A DNA stretch of 64,000 nucleotides from Gonium pectorale (taxonomy: Eukaryota; Chlorophyta; Chlorophyceae; Chlamydomonadales; Volvocaceae). Position 1 is the first letter of the stretch, and each line of letters opens with the position of its first letter. Position numbers and translations under genes: made by a program. Under the pieces are notes generated by a model, which was given only the letters and a program-made list of their open reading frames with translations, was not told the DNA's origin and made no database searches. Of the stretch, positions 56,658 through 64,000 are shown one piece after another. The stretch covers positions 5,887,019 to 5,951,018 of the forward strand of contig LSYV01000002.1 of the NCBI GenBank assembly GCA_001584585.1, written 5' to 3'.

Positions 56658-59600
56658 ATGCTGCAAAGTCGTGCATCGTGCGGGCCGATGACACGCCAGC
56701 TGGCCTTCCGGCGAGCAAGCCGGGTGGGTCGCGGGGAGCATGGCTACGCGCGCAGATGGGCTCTGGACTGTTGCGCAGTTGCTGCTCAGCGTGGATTCAG
56801 CATGGTTCCTTTCTGTGCGCGCAGTCGGCTGGCCCTCTACGGACGGGAGGTCGTCATGGACACTCCACGGCGCACACGAAGCTTCGCTGCTCCCTCAGCT
56901 CTCAGGATCCCCGGTAAACAGGGCTACACATCATTTCCCCAGACCCCCGGCCCCTGCTCGATCACGGCCCTATGCCCCACGGCGCCCCACGGCGGCCACC
57001 TTACCACCAACCGACCGACGCGCCTGGCCCACCCGCAGGGACGAGCCCGGCAGCGAGCAGCCGAAGCGGGTACCCCACCCCGAGCTGGAGGATAGCAGCG
57101 TGGTTAGCTCCAGCTCGTCCGGCATCCCTGACGCGCTGCCGTACCTGGGAGAGCAGTCAGACTGGCGCGAATTCAGGTACGAGCCGGAGCGGCCTGGCCT
57201 AGCCTGGGGGCCCTTCCACGCCTCTTTCGGGCCCGGGACCCGCTGACTGAGCTTAGGTGTCAAGCTGAGCGGTATGTACGACGCGCGCTGGGTCCGCCTA
57301 GCGTACGCCGTGGGCGGGAGCCAGTCCAGGGCTGCCACGACGGCATAACCCGTGCATGATGCATGACCCTGGACCGCATGCTGCTTTCGTTCATAGATCT
57401 CCCCCACCGTCGTTGCTTTCGGTTACAGCTCCCGCCGCTTGCATAACCCCCCGCCCTTCATGTACGCCCACCTTTCCATTGCCAGGGCCAAGCTAGTGTC
57501 GCAGAGCCGCGGCGGCCCCGGCAGCGGGCCCAGCCCCGACAGCGGCGAGTGGGCCCATACCATCTCTGGCCCGGAGCGGGGCTGCCTGCTGCTGGCCCAC
57601 CCGCTCCTGTTCCAGCAGAGCCAGACCTATTTCCACCGAGCGGCGATACTGCTGCTGGACCACGGGGAGCGGGGCAGGTGCGTAGGGGCGGGGCAGGAGG
57701 AGGCAGGAGCGGGGGCGGGGCTGAAGAACGCTGGAAGGGAGGGCAGGGATACGGAGTAGGGTGGCAGGTGTGCGAGGATGGCTTGGAAGGGGCAGCGCGC
57801 TGGCGCCCGGTTCGCGCACGCGTTCGCGAGCCAAGCTGGCGGGTGGGGAGGTCAGCGACTAGCGTGTCTTGTGGCGGGCTGGGGGTCGCCATCGGCTGTA
57901 TGCGGTCGCTTGTGGTGGGGACCGCTGCATCCAAGGGTCGGAGCCGGGCCCGTGGCCCAAACAATGGCCGCTCTTACCCAGTATCGCGCCTCTCTCTTCC
58001 TCCCATAACGTCTCCTTGCACTGAGCCCGGGCCTGTCCTGCTGCGACTCCTTCCAGCTACGGCATCATCCTGAACCGGCCCTCCAAGTACATGTTGGGAG
58101 ACGTACCGCTCAGCCGGCCGCAGAGCCAGTTCGCCGACTGCCGGCTTTACGTTGGAGGAGATGTGGGCCCAGGGGAGGTGCAGGTACGCATGGGGCCCAG
58201 GGGAGGTGCAGGTACGCATGGGGCCCAGGGGAGGTGCAGGTACGCATGGGGCCCAGGGGAGGTGCAGGTACGCATGGGGCCCAGGGGAGGTGCAGGTACG
58301 CATGGGGCCCAGGGGAGGTGCAGGTACGCATGGGGCGCGTCGGAACCGCTGGAGCGTACCGGCAATAGGCCAGGGCCCAGGGCAGGGGACGGGGTGCGAG
58401 CGTCAATGTGCTGGCATATGTACCTGTGTTGTGTGTTAAGTATGCGATTACGGAGTGCAGGAAACATGTCTAGGGTGCAGCTTGCATAGGCATCCTGTGG
58501 TATGTGTGTGTGCACGCCGCTACCGGATGTGGGCTGCGGTCGCCGTAACCGCCGCATCCACCAAATTCAACACTTTGCATAGTTGCTGGGGCGGAAGTGC
58601 CTTCGGGAAACACCTGCGAGGCAAACTGTGGACCATGGCGATATTTTCACGGCCGTGGATTGAACCGTTGTCCCTGGTACCTATTTCGCATTCGCTCACA
58701 AATGCCTCGCCCGCCCCTTGGCCCGGCGTCGGTCCTACAGGTGCTGCACCCTCACGGTGACCTGGCAGGTCAGTTTGGGGAGCAGGACGCGTGCCCATAG
58801 CGGGGCCCTAGGCCGGGCGGCCGAGAGAACCAGGCGCTGGCGGGCATGGGTGTGTGCTGGCTGCATGGACCGGGGTGGGCCGGATGGGTTGCGTGGGAGG
58901 AGCTGGCGGGCCGCAAGGGTAGGGCGCTAGCAGGCTGAGCCCAGGGTACCCCCAACCGCGTCGCACTGACGATTGTGTGATGCCTCCCCTAAGCCGAAAC
59001 GCTGGTCCCCCCGCCCAGGCGCGGTCGAGGTGGTAAAGGGCGTGTACCTGGGCGGCATGGACGCGGCCAGGAGCGCTGTGGACGCGGGGCGGGTGCAGGC
59101 CAAGGACTTTCGGTAAGAAAGAGTTGTCGGCGGCACGATTCTTTTGCGAGCGGGGGCTGGTGTGCTGTCATTTATTGCAGGCTGGCTTGTAGTGGACTGC
59201 GGACTGTGGAGCGCCGCAGGGCTCCCCGCCGCTGTGGCTGTTTGCTAGGGGGTGCCCTCAAGTTCAGGAGCAACTCGGTAGCTGTGGCCGGTATCTCAAT
59301 CAAATAGTTGTTGCCGATGTGCAAGGCAGCGTGGAGGGCTTGGGGGCTCGGGGGCCCTGGCCCATGCGTCCCGAGGGGTGCCATCGGCTGCATGCGGGCG
59401 CTCGGGGGAGAGGGGATGCGGCCACTTGCCGCGAATCCGGGCTCATAAAACATACATTATACATAGCGTCTGCTGCCAGCCGGCCTTTCTGAGTGAGGTC
59501 TGTGGGCGCAATGTGGTTCTGGAGCTACACGGAATGAGTGGGCTCCAGGAAGGGCCTAGGGCCCCGTGCCTGAGCGCCGAAGTCCCAAGCCAACCTCGCC

Positions 59601-60599
59601 CTCGCCCCTGACCCCTTCCCATACACAACTCCTGCAAACCTTTGCCCCCCACAATGGACTAGTATGCAATAGAACACGTTGTCTTGGCCGGGGGTGACCA
59701 GGAACACAGGAATGTCCAATCAGCCCCAACCCAGTCCGTGTTCAGTCCCAAGTTCCAACCCAGTCCCAACCCAGCCCCAACCCTGTCCCAACCCAGTCCC
59801 AACCAAGGGCTTTCTGTCTGTGGCACGATTCTTTTGCGAGCGGGGGATGGTTTGCTGTCATGTATTGCAGGCTGGCTTGTAGTGGACTGCCCTCGTTGCT
59901 GGCCTCAAGCACGCGCGCAGGATCCCGTGTCTGCCGAAGTCATCATCACCGAAGAGCTCGTCTGACAAGGCATGCCTGCCTGCCCCGGGGCCCGTCGTTC
60001 AACCTCCCCGCAGCTGGTTCAGCGCCTACGCGGGCTGGGCCCCAGGGCAGTTGCTCATGGAGTGCAAGCGCGGCGTGTGGTTCACGGCGGCGGCCAGCCC
60101 ACGGGTGCTGCTGCAGGAGGTGGAGCTGGGGCAGGGGCCCGCGTACTGGCACAAGGTCATGCAGCTGCTGGGAGGTGCGGAGTGGGAACCCGGCACATGT
60201 ACCCCCCTTGTTCGCCGCAGCGCACCGGCTCGCAAGCTTTCGAATGAACTCACATCCCCAACTGCCCATGTGAGTACGACCTGTCACTGTGATTAACCGT
60301 TTGCAGTACGCCAGTGGAGCTGCGGGTGCCGCTGGCGGAAGTCTCATGGGACCCACACCGGGCAGCGGCGTTCCCTGACCCTTAGCACTCGGTTCGAAGC
60401 ACGGGCTCCCATCCCCTCACCCTGCCTTGTTGCCGTCCCGGCGGTCCAGTCCACAGCTCCATACGGAGTGCTGTCTGCAACGAATGTCCGCCCGTACCGT
60501 ACCTGCGCTGTTCCCACTGGCCCTTCTCGGCCGGCAGGTGACTATGAGGAGCTGTCCAACGCGGTCAAGAAGCACGACGACCTCGAGGACTTCTCATGA
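56658..60599 (+). CDS. UPF0301 (YqgE/AlgH-type, DUF179) protein with transit peptide
   Basis: Plastid-type member of a conserved bacterial family (YqgE/AlgH) of unsettled biochemical role. Nine exons, all GT-AG and in phase: 56658-56723, 56825-56913, 57039-57176, 57486-57677, 58057-58183, 58741-58768, 59019-59112, 60014-60174, 60538-60599; 318 residues. A Ser/Arg-rich transit peptide (MTRQLAFRRASR, THTKLRCSLSS-like) precedes an acidic linker. The domain has the hallmarks GCLLLAHPLLF, FHRAAILLLDHGERG, SYGIILNRPSKYMLGD, LYVGGDVG, VVKGVYLGGMDAAR, WFSAYAGWAPGQLLMECKRG, and a C-terminal YWHKVMQLLGGDYEELS. Exon 6 is only 28 bases. Intron 5 opens with a minisatellite made from the exon 5 donor region, and intron 7 (901 bases) carries a repeat element. 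Confidence 0.95.
58164..58336 (+). repeat. 28-bp minisatellite duplicating a splice donor
   Basis: Unit GTACGCATGGGGCCCAGGGG followed by AGGTGCAG, 28 bases. CAG|GTACGC donors occur at 58184, 58212, 58240, 58268, 58296 and 58324. The first donor is the end of UPF0301 exon 5; the exon's last ~19 bases are the first, partial unit. Confidence 0.95.
59132..59200. repeat. 69-bp direct repeat, left copy
   Basis: Starts GGCACGATTCTTTTGCGAGC and ends GCTTGTAGTGGACTGC; matches 59822-59890 with only a few differences. The two copies bracket the repeat element in intron 7. Confidence 0.9.
59206..59718. repeat. ~513-bp repeat element, copy 1, in UPF0301 intron 7
   Basis: Very similar to 61901-62426, from GAGCGCCGCAGGGCTCCCC to ACACAGGAATGTCCA. 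No significant conserved open frame on either strand; likely a non-autonomous mobile element. Confidence 0.85.
59722..59806 (+). repeat. Short tandem repeat of CCCAACCCAGTC type
   Basis: Degenerate ~12-base repeats directly after the 513-bp element, before the right 69-bp direct repeat. Confidence 0.75.
59822..59890. repeat. 69-bp direct repeat, right copy
   Basis: Partner of 59132-59200. Confidence 0.9.
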
Positions 60600-61195
60600 T
60601 GCAGGTCCCCGCTTGTACGCGAGATGGGCGAATAGTTGCGAGGGTTTACGGCGTGCTGTGCGCTGAGGGGCCCTGCCAGGTCGTGCCCGCTCCAGCAGCG
60701 CCGAGGGTTGGTGCTCAGCCGGGTGGCGCTAGGCGGATGCAAGGGATCCCGGCTCGCACGCGGGGTCGGTTCGCATCATTTGCACGCTCAGTCGAGGGAT
60801 GGGAGCATGATTGTTCTGATGGAGGCTGCCCGCTGGAGCTGTGTGGGGACCGCGGGATCCCAGCTGGACGAACAAACAATACACAAACGGCAGGGTAACC
60901 GCACACGGGGAAACGGGTTGCTCCCGGCAAGGGCCCGTAGCTTCCTGTCGACGCGTTACTGCCGAGTCGTCCGGGCGGCACCTGAAACCTTTGCAGACCT
61001 GTAGAGGCTATCCTGGGGACATGAGCATGACCTTGCCGTCGCGCGCTTGCTCAGGGCGGTTTCCGCATCCCACTTCACTACCATATCAAGGTGCTGATAC
61101 ATGATGCACTGTGCAACGTGTGTTGATGGGAGAGAGGCCGCCGAGCAATGTGTGTGTGGATGGCCCTTTCAGGTAGTCTTTGCCAGGATGGGGAC

Positions 61196-61200
61196 TGTAA
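61196..61200 (+). terminator. TGTAA polyadenylation signal
   Basis: 597 bases after the UPF0301 stop codon, same strand. Confidence 0.4.
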
Positions 61201-61417
61201 GGGTGGGAAGGGAGAGGTCGTGTGAGTCTGGGTGGTGCAGTCCGCCCAGCCAGGACAGTGGCGCGCTGGCGGCGGTGCGCAGGCGCATGCGTAGGGACGG
61301 GGAGGGACGGCGCACATGCGGAGCCAGCTATCGTCGTGTCTGGCAGCGGCGGCGAACGTACATGTGTGGAAGCACATCAGAGCATCCGTCTTCAATACCC
61401 AAAGCGCCAATGAACGG

Positions 61418-61568
61418 GTGAAGAAAAAGAGATATCTGCAGAGAAAGAGGGAGCCCGCCTTTACGGTCATGCACACCCAAAGGCGCGCTGTACCGCACGG
61501 GGCGCGCGCCCGTTTACGGTCGGGCGGGCGGGTACATTTCAAGGCATGTGACGTTTCGTCCCGGCCCC
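61418..61568. repeat. Dispersed repeat, copy 2
   Basis: Partner of 41013-41149, sharing GAGCCCGCC, GGCGGGCGGGTACA and CATGTGACGTTTCGTCC-like blocks in the same order. Confidence 0.7.
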
Positions 61569-61900
61569 CAAGTGAAGAGTGGAGGGAGCAGTGGCAGTAC
61601 GGACACGGAGGTGCAGGAGCGCGGGAGCCGTTGTAGTGAACAGCGGCATTTCCTGCGGAAACAATGCCACTGGACGTCACTGGAAAGGGCCTTGTGAGGG
61701 GAAGCCATTATTCCAGGAGGCAAAGGGCCACGGAGTGCAGGATGTGTTCTGTGTCGGGCAGTTGCTGCTCGCCGCCCACAAGCGCGTGTATGCATTGTGT
61801 TGCACTGCAAGGGAGTCCTCTTTACAGGCCACCTTCTGACAGCGACTACTTACACGCAAGATGTCTTTCCGGCTGGGATGCTCAGGGGGGGGGGAGCGGC

Positions 61901-62426
61901 TGTGAGCGCCGCAGGGCTCCCCGCCGCCGTGGCTGTTTGCTAGGGGGTGCCCTCAAGTTCAGGAGCAACTCGGTAGCTGTGGCCGGTGTCTCAAATAAAT
62001 AGTTGATGCCAAGTGCGAGGGCAGCGTGGAGGACTTGGGGGCTTGGGGGCTCGGGGGCCCTGGCCCATGCGTCCCGAGACATGCCATCGGCTGCAGTGCG
62101 GACGCTCGGGGTGGGGGGAAGGGATCCGGCCACTTGCCGCGAACCGGGCGCATACAACATACATTATACGTAGCGTCTGCTTGCCGCAGGCCTTATCTGA
62201 GTGAGGTCTGTGGGCGCAATGTGGTTCTGGAGCTACACGGAATGAGTGGGCTCCAGGAAGGGCCTAGGGCCCCGTGCCTGAGCGCCGAAGTCCCAAGCCA
62301 ACCTCGCCCTCGCCCCTGACCCCTTCCCATACACAACTCCTGCAAACCTTTGCCCCCCACAATGGACTAGTATGCAATAGAACACGTTGTCTTGGCCGGG
62401 GGTGACCAGGAACACAGGAATGTCCA
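61901..62426. repeat. ~526-bp repeat element, copy 2
   Basis: Partner of 59206-59718. It ends about 175 bases before the first recognised exon of the KIX protein, so it may sit in that gene's promoter, leader or intron. Confidence 0.85.
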
Positions 62427-62600
62427 GTTTGGCTGTTCCTCAAGCCCCAGCGAGCCTGGCCCCCGCACCAGGCAGACAGCCATGGCATTCACCAGCGGAC
62501 GAAGCAGACCGAGCGGTCATGACGCAGGAAATGTACGCGGACTCGCCCAAACACCCGGTTCGGTCTTCTGTTGACGGAGACGTCGCTCCCTGCTGCCCAG

Positions 62601-64000
62601 ATTCCGCATATTTCAAGCCAAGCGACCATCAGCACAGAACTATAATGCAAAGCTGCCGGAGTTCGTCAAGCGGCTGGAGGATGGGCTCTACCGGTCTGCA
62701 AACAGCAAGGCGAGTTTAGGTGGAGGCCCCCAGGGCGGTTCCCTGCCTGACTGCAATGGCTAATTTGCGTAGGAGGAGTACACGGACTTGAAAACGCTGG
62801 AGCAGCGTCTCCACGACGTTGCCAAGCGCTTCAACCCGAAGCCCAACCAGGCGCCCCAGCAGGGAGGAGTGTTGCAGGCGATGCCCCCGAACGGCCTGCA
62901 GCAGCCCGCAGCTCAAGCTAGCCACATGGCAAATCTGCCGGTCCAGGGCATGCAGCAGCAGTTCCAGGGGCAGTCCATGCAGAACCAAGGCTTCATGCCC
63001 AACAGCGGGGGCCTGGGGATGGGCCTCCCCGACCCGCTGCGTGGCCAGATGCCAAATATGATGCAATCGCAGCCTATGCAGCAGCTGGACGCATCAAGCC
63101 AGTACCCCCAGCTGCTTGGCGCAAACAACCCAGCCTTCAACCCCAGCGCCGCGATGCCCCAGGGCGTCATGAGCAATGGCGCACCGGTCCTCATACGCGG
63201 CCAGAGAGACTGGAACGGCAATCCGGCGCAGCAGCTGCTCGGAGTGAGTCGCTGTTGGCCATGTGTGCGACTTGTTCTATTGGTTCGAACGCACTTTGCC
63301 TGTCGCAGGGACAAGGCCAGCAGTCCATGGGCGGCAAGCTGACCATCAACGGTAAGAATTCGGCAAGCGCCGTCCGTGGAGCATGGCATGTACCGAAGCG
63401 CGCCCCGCCCCCCTCCATGCAGGAATGCTCCCCGGCCAGCTCGCAACTGGTTCGGGCATGATTCCGCAGCAGCAGCCGCTGGGGCAGTCCGGGTTTGTGC
63501 CCAACAGCTCAGCCAACGGCGCGGGCATGGTCCCTGTGGGGAACACGGGTATGGTCCCCAACGGCGGCATGTTGGCCGGCGGCGGCATGGTCCCTAACAA
63601 CGGCATGATGCCCGGCGGAGGCATGATGCCCAACGGGGGCATGGTGCCCAACGGGGGCATGGTGCCGAACAACGGGATGATACCCAGCGGCGGCATGGTC
63701 CCTAACGGCGGCATGGTGCCCAGCAGCGGCATGGTCCCTAACGGCGGCATGGTGCCCAGCAGCGGCATGGTCCCTAACGGCGGCATGGTGCCTAATGGCG
63801 GGATGGTGCCGCCAGGAGGCATGGTCCCTACTGGCGGCATGATTCCTAACGGCAACATGGTCCCCAACGGCGGCATGGTCCCCAACGGCGGCATGATCCC
63901 CAACGGCGGCATGGTACCAAATGGCGGCATGGTACCGAACGGCGGCATGGTGCCGAACGGCGGGATGGTCCCCAACGGCGGCATGGTCCCTAATGGGGGC
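62601..64000 (+). CDS. N-terminal part of a plant HAC-type (p300/CBP) acetyltransferase, partial
   Basis: Exons: 62601-62709, 62773-63243, 63309-63351, 63423 to beyond the window. The first two encode a KIX-like helical domain: LPEFVKRLEDGLYRSANSK then EEYTDLKTLEQRLHDVAKRF. Plant HAC acetyltransferases have the same pattern (KRLEEGLFK..TKEDYMN..TLESRL), followed as here by a long Gln/Asn/Gly/Pro/Met-rich disordered region. The intron after 62709 would start with GC (AAG|GCGAGT) and gives the exact family junction. The exon from 63423 turns into hexapeptide repeats GMVPNG. The true start codon is upstream and not identified. The TAZ, HAT and zinc-finger domains needed to prove HAC lie beyond the window; a MED15-type KIX protein is the alternative. 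Confidence 0.75.
63530..64000 (+). repeat. 18-bp coding repeat encoding GMVPNG
   Basis: About 26 tandem units of GGCATGGTCCCTAACGGC type in frame, with variants GMIPSG, GMMPGG, GMVPSS. It runs to the window edge and may continue. Confidence 0.93.

Larger units (their letters stand above)
60600..61900. other. Intergenic region after the UPF0301 gene
   Basis: It holds the UPF0301 3' untranslated region (TGTAA at 61196) and a dispersed repeat at 61418-61568. The first exons of the downstream KIX protein could also start in this interval, but I cannot identify them. Confidence 0.45.

Noticed and set aside
58164..58336. CRISPR-like array
   Set aside because: Units are directly adjacent with no unique spacers, and the locus is a nuclear intron; it is a minisatellite.
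63346..63984. Minus-strand frame encoding GTMPPL-type repeats
   Set aside because: It is the mirror of the GMVPNG coding repeat; the plus strand has splice support and continuity with the KIX domain.
62601..64000. MED15 as the identity of the KIX protein
   Set aside because: The residues around RLEDGLYRSA..SKEEYTDLKTLEQRL fit plant HAC proteins better than MED15 from memory. Kept as an alternative because the catalytic domain is outside the window.

Overview
The window is nuclear DNA of a green alga of the Chlamydomonas/Volvox type. The evidence is GC-rich coding sequence, many short introns (about 79 resolved by hand), TGTAA polyadenylation signals, chloroplast transit peptides, plant-type protein families, and a two-unit TTTTAGGG-type telomere motif. 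Two runs of 20 N (37345-37364 and 47851-47870) mark assembly gaps.

Layout. 221-3055 (+): the 3' part of a DDX31/Dbp7 DEAD-box helicase. 3894-5417 (-): ESCRT-III subunit CHMP1. 5879-7835 (+): an unrecognised protein with a glutamine tail. 8817-10033 (+): an unrecognised, probably plastid-targeted protein. 11083-13212 (+): a plastid PAP/fibrillin. 14509-15640 (-): a Rab11/RabA GTPase. 16677-17795 (-): an MMADHC/CblD-like cobalamin-trafficking protein. 18391-30312 (-): a very large MMS1/CPSF-A (DDB1-like) propeller protein. 30608-32830 (+): a WBP2-like GRAM protein. 33773-36185 (-): a RUS/DUF647 protein. 38554-45530 holds two tandem copies of a small secreted-protein gene in a repeat-rich tract; one copy is frameshifted by a 26-bp tandem duplication. 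45903-56336 (+): CTR9 of the Paf1 complex, 22 exons. 56658-60599 (+): a plastid UPF0301/YqgE-type protein. 62601-64000 (+): the N-terminal part of a plant HAC-type (p300/CBP) acetyltransferase or related KIX protein, running off the window.

Most genes are ordinary single-copy housekeeping genes with no operon-like relationship. By theme they cover ribosome biogenesis (DDX31), membrane traffic (CHMP1, Rab11, WBP2-like), plastid functions (fibrillin, RUS, UPF0301, the 8.8-10.0 kb gene), and transcription or chromatin (CTR9, the HAC-like gene, possibly the CPSF-A protein). Two gene pairs are divergent with short shared upstream regions: CHMP1 with the gene at 5879, and the CPSF-A gene with the WBP2-like gene.

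The most unusual features concern splicing and repeats. Seven introns appear to start with GC rather than GT. In the UPF0301 gene, the end of exon 5 and its splice donor are amplified as a 28-bp minisatellite carrying six evenly spaced donors. One intron of the same gene contains a ~513-bp repeat whose sister copy lies 2.7 kb away. Exon boundaries were derived by eye from splice consensus, reading-frame phase and remembered family sequences; no search was run. The internal exons of the CPSF-A gene are only approximate.
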